Shown one piece after another: positions 16,603 to 24,901 of a DNA stretch of 64,000 bases (the first letter of the stretch is position 1; each line of letters begins with the position of its first letter). A program made the position numbers and the translations under genes. Under the pieces are notes generated by a model that did no database searches, was not told where the DNA came from, and saw only the letters and a list, made by a program, of their open reading frames with translations. Source of the DNA: Cellulomonas endophytica (GTDB lineage Bacteria; Actinomycetota; Actinomycetes; Actinomycetales; Cellulomonadaceae). Location of the stretch: NCBI RefSeq assembly GCF_004123805.1, contig NZ_RWJX01000005.1, forward strand, positions 49,472 to 113,471, read 5' to 3'.

Positions 16603-17612
16603 CGGTTCACCTCCGGGTGCGTGGCGGGGCGGAGCGCCCGTCGACGGGCGCTCGTCGTGCGGCGGGTGGCCCGCAGCCGCGGGTTCGTGACCTCGTCGAC
16701 GCCGTAGTTGATGAGCGCCAGCGCGAACGCGACGAAGGCGATGGCCGCACCCGAGGGGACGAACGCCCACCACGTGCCGGACATGAGCGCGCCGTCGTTG
16801 CTCGCCCAGTACAGGTTCGTGCCCCAGCTGACCACGCTGACGTCGCCCAGCCCGAGGAACTCCAGGCCGGCCTGGGCGCCGATGCCGAAGATGACCGACC
16901 CGATGAGCGTGATCATCACGATCGACGCCATGTTCGGCAGGATCTCGCGGAACATGATCCAGGCCGGGCGCTCACCGGTGACGATCGCCGCCGCCACGAA
17001 GTCCTTCCCGCGGATCGACAGGGCCTGGGACCGCAGCACCCGGGCCGACCCGGCCCAGCCCGTGAACGTCAGGACCAGGATCACCGTGACCATCCCCGTC
17101 GGCAGGAACGCCGCCAGGATCACCAGGAGCGGCAGGCCCGGGATGAGCAGGAACACGTTGGTGAGCAGGGACAGCGCGTTGTCGGCGCGGCCCCCGAAGT
17201 AGGCCGAGGACAGTCCGACGAGCAGCCCGATCGCCGTGGCCGCGAGGCCCACGACGAAGCCCACGAGCAGGGAGCTGCGCGCCCCCCACATGGTCAGGGC
17301 CAGCACGTCCTGCCCCTTGGGGGTGGTGCCGAGCAGGTGCTGCGCCGAGGGCGGCTGGGCGCCGAGCGAGGTGATCGTCGACGGGTCGCCCGGGGCCAGG
17401 AGGGGGGCGAGCAGCGCCACGACGACGAAGAGCGCGAGCAGGATCATCCCCGTCAGCGCCTTGCGGTTCGCGACGAGGCTGTGGACGAGGCCCTGACGGG
17501 CCCGGCGCCGCGGCAGGAGGTCCGGCGCCGCCGGTGCGGTGGGGCCGCTCAGGGTCCCGCGGTGGTCGGTGGCGACCAGCAGCGGCACCTCGGTGGGGTC
17601 TGTGGCAGACAT
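16599..17612 (-). CDS. Opp/Dpp-type ABC transporter permease (DppC-like)
   Basis: A 337-residue membrane protein. After a polar N-terminus of about 65 residues it has the DppC-type first helix (TGMILLALFVVVALLAPLLA), the HLLGTTPKGQDVLALTMWG block, and an EAA-like loop around IRGKDFVAAAIVTGERPAWI. It forms half of the membrane channel with the DppB-like permease. ATG at 17612 has a GGAGGAGGAG site upstream. The next gene begins within its stop codon. Confidence 0.91.
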   Translation of the reverse strand: MSATDPTEVPLLVATDHRGTLSGPTAPAAPDLLPRRRARQGLVHSLVANRKALTGMILLALFVVVALLAPLLAPGDPSTITSLGAQPPSAQHLLGTTPKGQDVLALTMWGARSSLLVGFVVGLAATAIGLLVGLSSAYFGGRADNALSLLTNVFLLIPGLPLLVILAAFLPTGMVTVILVLTFTGWAGSARVLRSQALSIRGKDFVAAAIVTGERPAWIMFREILPNMASIVMITLIGSVIFGIGAQAGLEFLGLGDVSVVSWGTNLYWASNDGALMSGTWWAFVPSGAAIAFVAFALALINYGVDEVTNPRLRATRRTTSARRRALRPATHPEVNR

Positions 17613-17631
17613 GAGGACTCCTCCTCCCGGG

Positions 17632-18609
17632 TCAGGAGACCCGCACGCGCGGGTCGAGGCGGACATAGACGATGTCGACGAGGAAGTTCGCGACCAGCAC
17701 GGCGGCCGTGATGGTCAGGAAGATGCCCTGCATCAACGGGTAGTCCAGGGCGGAGACGGCGCCGAGGAGCTGGTACCCCACGCCGGGATAGGCGAAGACG
17801 ACCTCGGTGAGCAGGGCGCCGCCGACGACGAAGCCGATGGCCATGCCGAACGAGGTGACCGCCGGCAGGGTCGCGTTGCGGGCGGCGTAGCGCAGCATGA
17901 TGCGTGCCGGTCGCAGCCCCTTGGCCTCCGCCATGACGATGTAGTCCTCGGAGTTCGTGGCGATCATGGTGTTGCGCATGCCCAGCATCCAGCCGCCGAT
18001 GGACACCAGCACGATCGTCGCGGCCGGCAGGACCAGGTGCGCGGCGACGTCGGAGAGGAACACCGGCGACCCGGACGGGGTCAGTCCGGCGGTGAACGCG
18101 TGCCGCAGGGGGAACCAGCCGAGCGTGACCCCGAACAGGTACAGCGCGCCCATGGCGAGCCAGAAGTAGGGGAAGGACCCCACGAAGACCAGGACCGGGG
18201 GCAGGACCGAGTCGAGCACCCCGCCGCGTCGCCAGGCGGCGAGGATGCCCAGGGCGTTGCCGATCACGACGGCGATGAGCAGAGCGGTGCCGCCGAGGAG
18301 CACCGTCCAGCCGATCTGGCTGGCGATGACCTCGGTCACCGGGGTGGGGAACCGGGAGATCGAGACCCCCATGTCGCCGGTGAAGACGCTGTGCCAGTAG
18401 CCGAGGTACTGCTGCCAGACCGGGCGCTGGTCCAGCCCGAACAGGACCCGCATCTGGTCGACCTGCTCCGGCGTCATCCGCCCCTGGGACTGGCTGAGCA
18501 TCCGCGAGACGGGATCGCCGGGCATGAAGCGGGGGAGCAGGAAGTTGAGGGTGACCGATACCCAGAACGCGACCAGGTAGAAGCCCAGGCGCCTGACGAC
18601 GAATCGCAT
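17632..18609 (-). CDS. Opp/Dpp-type ABC transporter permease (DppB-like)
   Basis: A 325-residue membrane protein. It starts with the typical DppB helix (MRFVVRRLGFYLVAFWVSVT) and FLLPRFMPGDPV, and carries the EDYIVMAEAKGLRPARIMLR loop that docks onto the ATPases. The C-terminus ends in YVRLDPRVRVS, as in the family. ATG at 18609 is preferred over GTG at 18618 because GGAG stands eight bases before it. It lies 100 bases after the solute-binding protein gene and 19 bases before the DppC-like gene. Confidence 0.91.
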   Translation of the reverse strand: MRFVVRRLGFYLVAFWVSVTLNFLLPRFMPGDPVSRMLSQSQGRMTPEQVDQMRVLFGLDQRPVWQQYLGYWHSVFTGDMGVSISRFPTPVTEVIASQIGWTVLLGGTALLIAVVIGNALGILAAWRRGGVLDSVLPPVLVFVGSFPYFWLAMGALYLFGVTLGWFPLRHAFTAGLTPSGSPVFLSDVAAHLVLPAATIVLVSIGGWMLGMRNTMIATNSEDYIVMAEAKGLRPARIMLRYAARNATLPAVTSFGMAIGFVVGGALLTEVVFAYPGVGYQLLGAVSALDYPLMQGIFLTITAAVLVANFLVDIVYVRLDPRVRVS

Positions 18610-18709
18610 GGCATTCACTCCGTTGTGTCGGTGCGGCGCACCCGGCGGCGCCCGCGCGCGGGCCGGCGCAGGCGCCGTCGGGTGTCCAGCTGCCCAGGAG
18701 GCGGGAGAG

Positions 18710-20398
18710 CTACGGGGCGACGACCGGCTCGAGCGTGGTCAGCACCAGGACGGTGGTGGCGCTCCGGGTCGACAGGGTCGCGTACGGGTTCTCCTCGGTG
18801 GGGAAGCCCGTGAAGCGGGTCGTGTTGTAGGCGCCCCACCGGGGGCCGGGGAACAGGGGGACGACCGGTGCGTTCTCGTCGAAGAGGACCTGGAGCTGGT
18901 CGATCGCCCTGTGCTGGCTCTCCTCGTCCGTGGCGGCCGCGAAGGTCGCCAGCAGCGCGTCCGCCTCGGGCAGGCCGAACCGGTGGTAGTTCTGCGTCGC
19001 CGGCTCACCGACGGGCACGGCCGTCTCCGTGGACATCACCCCGCGGTAGAACTGGTACGGGGTCGGCTCCATGTTGCTCCACACGATGCCGGTGTCGAAG
19101 CTGCCGTCCTCGTAGCCGGCGACCACGGCGGACCAGTCCGGCGCGTTCACGGTGGCGTCGATGCCGACGTCGTCGAGGTTCTGGTCGATGATGTTCGCCG
19201 CCGAGAGCCAGTCCGACGACGTCGCCCCGACGGAGATGTCGAACGACAGCGGGGAGCCGTCGGGCATGGTCCGGGTCCCGTCCGCTCCGCGGGCGTACCC
19301 CGCCTCGTCGAGGATCGCGTTGGCGCCGTCCACGTCACGCTCGGTCCAGTCGCAGCCCCCCGCCACGGCGTCGTCGCGCCAGGCGTCGTACCCGTCGGAC
19401 AGCCCCGTGCAGTCGGCCGGGTGGGTGTAGCCCTGCATCGCCACCTCGGTGACGGACTCGCGGTCGACGGCCATGCTCAGCGCCTTGCGCACCCGGACGT
19501 CGTCGAAGGGGGGCTTCGTCGTGTTCAGCTGCCAGTTGATGACGCCGTCGGTCGCGGGGAACCAGAAGTGCCGGTTCTCCGGGTCGTCGGCCACGAAGGC
19601 GTTCTCGATGTCGGGGATGAACTGGTCGGCCCAGTCCGTCTCGCCGTTGGTCGTCGCCAGGTTCGCGGGGTCGTTGCCGGCGAAGGCGAGCATCTGCACG
19701 CCCTCGATCTTCTGCTTGTCCGGCTGCCAGTAGTGCGGGTTCTTCGTGAGGCTGTAGGCCTGGCTCTGGAAGCTGGCGACCTCCGTGTACGGGCCGGTGC
19801 CGACGGGGGTCTCGTTCGTCTCCAGCGCCGCGTCGTCGATGCCCTCCCAGACGTGCTGGGGCACGATCACCTGCCGGCCGAGCTCGTACAGCGCCGGCGC
19901 GAAGGGCCTGGTGAACGAGAACGTCACCGTGCGGTCGTCGTCGGCCGTGACGGTGTCGAGGTACTCGTAGCCGCCGGCGACGTCCTTCTGCAGCCCGAAC
20001 GTGAAGGCGACGTCCGCCGCCGTGAAGGGCTCGCCGTCCGACCACTGGACGCCGTCGCGGAGCGTGAAGGTGAGACCCGTGCCGTCGGGCGCGGCGGTCC
20101 ACCCGGTCGCGAGCCACGGCGTGGTCGTGCCGTCGTTGGGGTTGAAGACCAGCAGCGGCTCGTAGATCGCCTGCTGCGTCATGGGTGCGGCGTTGGGCGA
20201 GAACGGGTTGAAGTTCCGGGTGAAGGTCGCCATGTCCTCCCGCGGGATCTGCAGGAGCTGGGTGCCGTCGGCGGTGGCCGTGGCGTCGGTGCCGGCGGCG
20301 CACCCGGTCAGGGCGAGGGCGCCCACCAGGGCGAGCGCGCCGAGCGCGCGCCCCCGGCGGGACATCAAGGAGCGTGTCATCATGTTGCGCTTTTCCAT
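18710..20398 (-). CDS. Family-5 extracellular solute-binding lipoprotein (Opp/Dpp type)
   Basis: A 562-residue export lipoprotein: basic start, hydrophobic core LGALALVGALALTGC with the lipobox Cys, then a large family-5 binding domain. IYEPLLVFNP, LRDGVQWSDGEPFTAADVAF and the VRKALSMAVDRESV block are standard SBP_bac_5 features. Family-5 proteins bind peptides, nickel, heme or oligosaccharides. The operon partners (GH32, fructokinase) suggest sucrose or fructo-oligosaccharides here. The ATG at 20398 gives the full N-terminus; ATGs at 20383 and 20380 are possible and have a slightly better upstream AG-rich stretch. Confidence 0.9.
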   Translation of the reverse strand: MEKRNMMTRSLMSRRGRALGALALVGALALTGCAAGTDATATADGTQLLQIPREDMATFTRNFNPFSPNAAPMTQQAIYEPLLVFNPNDGTTTPWLATGWTAAPDGTGLTFTLRDGVQWSDGEPFTAADVAFTFGLQKDVAGGYEYLDTVTADDDRTVTFSFTRPFAPALYELGRQVIVPQHVWEGIDDAALETNETPVGTGPYTEVASFQSQAYSLTKNPHYWQPDKQKIEGVQMLAFAGNDPANLATTNGETDWADQFIPDIENAFVADDPENRHFWFPATDGVINWQLNTTKPPFDDVRVRKALSMAVDRESVTEVAMQGYTHPADCTGLSDGYDAWRDDAVAGGCDWTERDVDGANAILDEAGYARGADGTRTMPDGSPLSFDISVGATSSDWLSAANIIDQNLDDVGIDATVNAPDWSAVVAGYEDGSFDTGIVWSNMEPTPYQFYRGVMSTETAVPVGEPATQNYHRFGLPEADALLATFAAATDEESQHRAIDQLQVLFDENAPVVPLFPGPRWGAYNTTRFTGFPTEENPYATLSTRSATTVLVLTTLEPVVAP

Positions 20399-20449
20399 TT
20401 CTCTGCTGCGAGCGAAGGGGTGGGAGAGAGCTCGTCGGCTGACTGGACC

Positions 20450-21469
20450 TCAGACCGACGAGCGTTCGACCAGCGGGCAGCCGACCGTCACCTGTCCGGG
20501 GACGATCGGCTGCCCTGCTGCGAGAGCGGTGCCGAGCATCTCGGCACCGCGTGTGCCCATCTCGTGGAAGGGCAGCGCGACCGTGGTGAGCTTCGGCCGC
20601 AGGTAGGCGGCGATCAGCTCCTGGTTGTCGAACCCGACGACGGCGACGTCGGCGGGGATCGACAGGCCACGTTCCTTGATGGCGTCGTAGGCACCCATGG
20701 CGATGCGGTCGGTGCCGCAGAAGAACGCCGTGGGGCGGTCGGCGAGGTCCAGCAGGGCGCACGCACCCAGGTAGCCGCCGTCCGCGGACGAGTCGACCGA
20801 CACCACGAGGCCGTCCTCGGGCACGACGCCCGCCTCGGTCAGGGCCCGGCGGTAGCCGGCGAGCCGGCCCCGCGCTGCCGCCGTGTCGGGCTCCAGGTTG
20901 ATGAACCCGATCCGTCGGTGACCGGCCTCGATCAGGTGGCGCGTCGCCGTGTGCCCTCCGCCCTCCTCGTCGGGGACGATCGACGGCAGACGACCGTGCG
21001 CGTCGAAGCAGTGGACGAGAATCGTCGGTACGTCGAGGGCGATCGGTGGCAGCGTCACCTCGCGATGGGAGCCCGAGGCGTAGATCAGGCCTTCCACACG
21101 CTGTTCCAGCAGCTTCTCCATCGCCGCCTGCTCGAACTCGGGATTGCCTTCCGTCGCCGCGATCAGGAGGAACTTCCCTTCCCGCCACGACCGGTCCTGC
21201 GCTCCCTTCACCGTCTCCATGCCGAACGGGCTCGTGACGATCTCCGTCACCAGACCCACCAGTCCGGACCGCTGAGCAGCCAGCGCCCGCGCGGCTGCGT
21301 GCGGCCGGTACCCGAGCTCCTCGGCGGCTCGCAGGATCCGCGCACGGGTGGCAGGGGAGACGCTCGTGTCGTCGCGGTTGTTCAGGACGAAGGACACGGC
21401 CGTCCGCGACACACCGACTCGTTGGGCGATGTCGCCCATGCGGACCGCCCTCGCTCCATCGCCGGCCAT
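20450..21469 (-). CDS. LacI-family transcriptional repressor of the fructoside operon
   Basis: A 339-residue regulator. It has the LacI helix-turn-helix and hinge (MGDIAQRVGVSRTAVSFVLN and GYRPHAAARALAAQRSG) followed by a periplasmic-binding-protein-like effector domain ending in VGFDNQELIAAYLRP. LacI proteins repress sugar operons until a sugar or sugar phosphate binds. It is the first gene, 51 bases upstream of the binding protein and in the same direction. Two palindromic sites lie just upstream, so it probably represses itself and the whole operon. ATG at 21469 is chosen; AGGAA precedes it. Confidence 0.9.
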   Translation of the reverse strand: MAGDGARAVRMGDIAQRVGVSRTAVSFVLNNRDDTSVSPATRARILRAAEELGYRPHAAARALAAQRSGLVGLVTEIVTSPFGMETVKGAQDRSWREGKFLLIAATEGNPEFEQAAMEKLLEQRVEGLIYASGSHREVTLPPIALDVPTILVHCFDAHGRLPSIVPDEEGGGHTATRHLIEAGHRRIGFINLEPDTAAARGRLAGYRRALTEAGVVPEDGLVVSVDSSADGGYLGACALLDLADRPTAFFCGTDRIAMGAYDAIKERGLSIPADVAVVGFDNQELIAAYLRPKLTTVALPFHEMGTRGAEMLGTALAAGQPIVPGQVTVGCPLVERSSV

Positions 21470-21542
21470 GGCACACCATTCCTGTCGACATCGACTCTTC
21501 GGTGGGTGGCGCTCAGCCCGTGTCGGTGAGCTCCGCGGCCTG

Positions 21543-21556
21543 CTAACGCGCGTTAG
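21543..21556. promoter_or_regulatory. LacI operator O1 (perfect palindrome)
   Basis: CTAACGCGCGTTAG is a perfect 14-bp palindrome with the central CG typical of LacI operators. It sits about 18 bases downstream of the predicted -10 box of the fructoside operon, so binding would block elongation or support looping with O2. Confidence 0.75.
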
Positions 21557-21573
21557 GTGGTCGCTTGAGGGGG

Positions 21574-21603
21574 AGATTACGCGCGTTAGTCGCGGCCCGT
21601 CAA
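21574..21603 (-). promoter_or_regulatory. Probable promoter of the fructoside operon
   Basis: On the minus strand TTGACG (21598-21603) is followed after 18 bases by TAATCT (21574-21579). The leader to the LacI start at 21469 is about 100 bases. Operator O2 covers the spacer and the -10 box. Confidence 0.6.
21576..21589. promoter_or_regulatory. LacI operator O2 (near-palindrome)
   Basis: ATTACGCGCGTTAG matches O1 at 12 of 14 positions. The centres of O1 and O2 are 33 bp apart, close to three helical turns, so two repressor dimers could bind the same face of the DNA. O2 overlaps the predicted -10 box. Confidence 0.75.
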
Positions 21604-21898
21604 GCGCTCCTTCCCTCGGGCTCGAGGCCCCGCGTGCATCGCACTCGTCGGCAGTGAGCGGACCAGGTCGTGACGGCGGGGACGAGGCGGGGGACCTGCT
21701 GGTCCTGCAGGGGCTGCTCGTCGAGCGGCTGGTCCGGGAGCACGACCGCCACGAGCGGGTCACCGCTCCGCGCTCACCCCGGAGGCCGATCGGGACGGAG
21801 ACCAGGGACGTCTCGTCGACCTTCTCACCGACCACGACCACCGTCGGCTCCGAGTTCGGCATCACCGGGCTCTCGAGACCCCGGTCGGGCCGGTACGA
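21604..21898. other. Gene-free stretch with a possible degraded ORF
   Basis: No intact gene is seen between the fructoside promoter and the tRNA terminator. On the minus strand an ATG at 21862 opens MPNSEPTVVVVGEKVDETSL. A second frame then takes over with GDPLVAVVLPDQPLDEQPLQ and stops just before the promoter region. Both parts have the G/C-ending codons of real genes, but so does a plus-strand frame over the same bases. I see no family match. This could be a frameshifted remnant or chance coding-like sequence. Confidence 0.3.
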
Positions 21899-21941
21899 CG
21901 AAGGCCCCGTGACCGCATCTCTGCAGGTCACGAGGCCTTCG
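21899..21941 (-). terminator. Terminator after tRNA-Thr
   Basis: A 16-bp stem with one mismatch (CGAAGGCCCCGTGACC / GGTCACGAGGCCTTCG) encloses an 11-base loop. It begins four bases after the 3' end of the tRNA on the minus strand. Confidence 0.8.
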
Positions 21942-21944
21942 TGG

Positions 21945-22020
21945 TGGAGCCGCCTAAGAGAATCGAACTCTTGACCTTCTCATTACGAGTGAGACGCTCT
22001 GCCGACTGAGCTAAGGCGGC
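21945..22020 (-). tRNA. tRNA-Thr (anticodon CGU)
   Basis: Read on the minus strand this gives a full cloverleaf. The acceptor stem GCCGCCT pairs with AGGCGGC, the D-arm is AGCTCAGTCGGCAGAGC, the anticodon stem-loop CTCACTCGTAATGAG carries CGT in the loop, and the T-arm contains GGTTCGATTC-like AGAGTTCGATTCTCT. Discriminator U and an encoded CCA follow at 21948-21945. It reads ACG threonine codons, which are heavily used in this genome. A hairpin terminator follows. Confidence 0.95.
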
Positions 22021-22131
22021 GTCGCGGCACCGGGGCGCCGCGAGCGCGCCCACTGTACCCGGAGGTCCTGCCAGGCTCCAAAGCGAGCGCGGCGCGTCAC
22101 CCGGGAGTCCCCCGCGAGGCCGGCGACGACG

Positions 22132-23637
22132 TCAGCAGCGGGTGCCCTCCGCGGGCACCTCGCCCTCGAGCAGGTAGGCGTCGACGACCCCGGCCACGCA
22201 CGGGCGGGAGCGGTTGTAGGCCGTGTGCCCCTCGCCCTCGTAGGTGAGCAGGACGCCCGACGACAGGGTCTCGGCCAGCCGCTCGGCCCAGACGTACGGG
22301 GTCGCCGGGTCGTTCGTCGTGCCGACGACGAGGACCGGGTCCGCACCCTCGGCGGCGTAGGACGGCAGGGGCTCGGCGGCAGGGGTCGGCCACTGCGCGC
22401 ACGTCACACCGCCGTAGGAGAACCACGGGCCGACGGTGGGCGCCGCCGCCTCGACCGCCGCCGCGTCGGCCCGCATCGTCGCGGGGTCGGACGGTGCGCG
22501 CCCGTCGGCGCAGCCGATGGCCCAGAACGCCTCGAACATGTTGCTCGGGTACGTGCCGTCGGCCTCGCGGCCGTAGTACGCGTCGGACAGCGTGAGCAGC
22601 AGCGAGCCGTCCCCCCGCAGCAGCGCCGCCCGCAGGGCCTCGGTCAGCGTCGGCCAGGCCGCCTGCACGTAGAGCGTCACCGCGATGCCGGAGAAGGCCA
22701 GCGCGCCGGTGAGGCGCCGGTCGGTGCCCGTGGGCAGCGGCCCCGCGGTGGCCCGGTCCAGCATCTCGCGGATCTGGGCCATGCCGTCGTCGACGTCCCC
22801 GTCCAGCGGGCAGCCGTCCGTCCCGAGGCAGTCGGCGACGTAGGCGCGCAGCGCGCCCTCGAAGCCCGCCGCCTGGCCGGCCGACAGCTCCGTCGAGGTG
22901 AGCGTGGGGTCGAGCGCCCCGTCGAGCACGAGCCGCCCGACGCGGTCCGGGAAGAGCGCCGCGTAGGTCGCGCCGAGGGACGTGCCGTAGGAGTACCCGA
23001 GGTAGGTGAGCGTCTCGTCGCCGACGAGCGTGCGCAGCAGGTCGAGGTCGCGCGCGGCGCTGACCGTGTCGACGTGCCCCAGCAGCTCGCCCGTGCGCTC
23101 CAGGCACTGCGCGCCCACCCGCGCCCACGTCTCGGCGGCCCGGGCCAGCCCGGCGTCGGACGGGTCGACGTCCGCGGCCGTGATCGCATCGAGCTCGGGC
23201 CCGTCGACGCAGCGCACCGGGGTGGAGGCCCCCACGCCCCGCGGGTCGAAGCCGACGAGGTCGTAGGCCTCGAGCAGCTCGGGGCTGAACGTCTGCACCG
23301 CCTGCGGGACGAAGTCCACGCCGGAGGAGCCCGGGCCGCCGGGGTTCACGAAGAGCGTCCCCCTCCTCTCCCCCGTCGCGGCATGGCGTGCGAGCGCGAG
23401 GGTGATCCGCCCGCCCTCCGGGTCCGCCCAGTCCAGGGGCGCCTCGACCGTGGCGCACTCGAGGTCGCCGCACGCCGCCCAGGCGGGCACCTGCTCCGTG
23501 AGCTCGCCCGTGCCGGTCGCGGGGGCCGCGGCGCTCGGGGCCTGCGTCACGGTCGTCTGCCGCACGGGGGCCGAGCAGGCGACGAGGGCGAGGAGGGCGA
23601 GCGCCGCGACGGCGACCCGCGAGGCGCGCGAGAGCAT
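22132..23637 (-). CDS. Secreted alpha/beta-hydrolase, tripeptidyl-aminopeptidase-like lipoprotein
   Basis: A 501-residue protein with a lipoprotein signal (VAVAALALLALVAC). The alpha/beta-hydrolase core has the oxyanion segment FVNPGGPGSSGVDF and the nucleophile elbow GYSYGTSLGATYA. The C-terminal TAP domain brings the Asp (GTTNDPATPY) and the His (GEGHTAYNRS). The family includes Streptomyces SlpD/SlpE and tripeptidyl aminopeptidases that trim peptides outside the cell. ATG at 23637 begins the signal peptide directly. It is a single gene between tRNA-Thr and holB. The exact peptide specificity is unknown. Confidence 0.87.
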   Translation of the reverse strand: MLSRASRVAVAALALLALVACSAPVRQTTVTQAPSAAAPATGTGELTEQVPAWAACGDLECATVEAPLDWADPEGGRITLALARHAATGERRGTLFVNPGGPGSSGVDFVPQAVQTFSPELLEAYDLVGFDPRGVGASTPVRCVDGPELDAITAADVDPSDAGLARAAETWARVGAQCLERTGELLGHVDTVSAARDLDLLRTLVGDETLTYLGYSYGTSLGATYAALFPDRVGRLVLDGALDPTLTSTELSAGQAAGFEGALRAYVADCLGTDGCPLDGDVDDGMAQIREMLDRATAGPLPTGTDRRLTGALAFSGIAVTLYVQAAWPTLTEALRAALLRGDGSLLLTLSDAYYGREADGTYPSNMFEAFWAIGCADGRAPSDPATMRADAAAVEAAAPTVGPWFSYGGVTCAQWPTPAAEPLPSYAAEGADPVLVVGTTNDPATPYVWAERLAETLSSGVLLTYEGEGHTAYNRSRPCVAGVVDAYLLEGEVPAEGTRC

Positions 23638-23761
23638 GCCTCACGGTAACCGGAGGCCCGCCGGGGGCCGGCCGTCGCCCACGCCCCGGCTCAGGTCGTC
23701 GGAGGTGACGACGGCCGCGGCGGCGGGCTCGAGGGACGACGGCCTGGTGGGACGGCGTGCG

Positions 23762-24901
23762 TCACCCCTGCGGCCGCAGCGCGACGGCCATCGCCTCCAC
23801 GGCCAGCAGCGGCGCGACGTTGCCCTCCAGCCGGGTCCGGGCCGTGCCGACCGCGTCCATGCGCCGCAGGGTCTGCTCCGGCGTGCCGGCGGCGGCCAGC
23901 GCCGCCACGTCGGCCGCGTGATCGACGTTGACGAGGTCGACGCCGGCGCCGAGCTGCACCACGAGCACGTCGCGGTAGAGGGACAGCAGGTCGACCATCG
24001 CGCGGTCGAGCACGTCCCGCAGGGCCCGGGTGGCCCGGCGCTTCTGCTCCTCCTCGAGGGCACGCACCTGGCCGCGCACCGCCGGCGGCACCGTCGGCGC
24101 GTCCGGGTCCGCCCCGAGCACCCGGAGCAGCTCGGCGCGCTCGGCCGCGTCCCGCTCCCCCGTGGCGGCGGCCGCGTCGGCCTGCGCCGTCTCGACGAGC
24201 TCCCCCGCCGCCAGCACCGCGTCCCCGACGCCGCGGATGCGCGCCGCGATGCTCAGCACGGCCGCCCGGCGGGCCCGCGCCTCGGGGTCCCGTGCCAGGC
24301 GGCGCGCCACGCCGACGTGGCTCTGCGCGGCCCGCGCCGCGCTCTCGGCCACGGCGGGGTCGACGCCGTCCCTCGCGACGAGGAGGCCCGCGACCGCGTC
24401 GACGGGCGGGACGCGCAGCGCCACGTGCCGCACCCGGGAGCGCAGCGTGACGAGCACGTCCTGCGGGCTCGGGGCGCACAGCACCCAGACCGTGCGCGGC
24501 GGCGGCTCCTCGATCGCCTTGAGCAGCACGTTGCCGCTGGAGTCGTTCAGCCGGTCGGCGTCCTCGACGAGCAGGACGCGCCACCGCCCCTGCGCCGGGG
24601 CCCGCTGCGCGAGCTGCACGAGGGGGCGCACGGTGTCGACGCGGATGACGACGCCCTCCGTGGCGACCACCTCGAGGTCGGGGTGGCGACCGGCGAGGGT
24701 GGTCGTGCAGTCGTGGCACACCCCGCAGCCGCCCTGCGTGCACTGCAGCGCCGCGGCGAAGGCGCGGGCCGCGTTCGACCGGCCCGACCCGGGCGGGCCC
24801 GTGAGCAGCCAGCCGTGGGTCATGCGCGCCGGGTCGGCCGCGGCCTCCGCCAGCACCTCGACGGCGGGCTCCTGCCCGACGAGGTCCGACCAGACGCTCA
24901 C
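23762..24901 (-). CDS. holB: DNA polymerase III subunit delta'
   Basis: A 379-residue clamp-loader subunit. It shows a P-loop variant GPPGSGRS, a four-Cys zinc module (CTQGGCGVCHDC), the VEDADRLNDSSGNVLLKAIEEPP segment split over the Walker B/sensor region, and a C-terminal helical domain. Delta' works with tau and delta to load the sliding clamp onto DNA. The Lys of the P-loop is replaced by Arg, in line with its role as a non-hydrolysing stator. GTG at 24901 overlaps the tmk stop as GTGA, the common actinomycete tmk-holB arrangement. Confidence 0.93.
   Translation of the reverse strand: MSVWSDLVGQEPAVEVLAEAAADPARMTHGWLLTGPPGSGRSNAARAFAAALQCTQGGCGVCHDCTTTLAGRHPDLEVVATEGVVIRVDTVRPLVQLAQRAPAQGRWRVLLVEDADRLNDSSGNVLLKAIEEPPPRTVWVLCAPSPQDVLVTLRSRVRHVALRVPPVDAVAGLLVARDGVDPAVAESAARAAQSHVGVARRLARDPEARARRAAVLSIAARIRGVGDAVLAAGELVETAQADAAAATGERDAAERAELLRVLGADPDAPTVPPAVRGQVRALEEEQKRRATRALRDVLDRAMVDLLSLYRDVLVVQLGAGVDLVNVDHAADVAALAAAGTPEQTLRRMDAVGTARTRLEGNVAPLLAVEAMAVALRPQG

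Noticed and set aside
21945..22020. tRNA-Thr as an integration site for a mobile element
   Set aside because: No integrase is nearby and no duplicate of the tRNA 3' end was noticed in the window.
24800..24830. Loss of function in holB because the P-loop Lys is Arg
   Set aside because: Delta' subunits often lack a functional ATPase site, so this is normal for the family.
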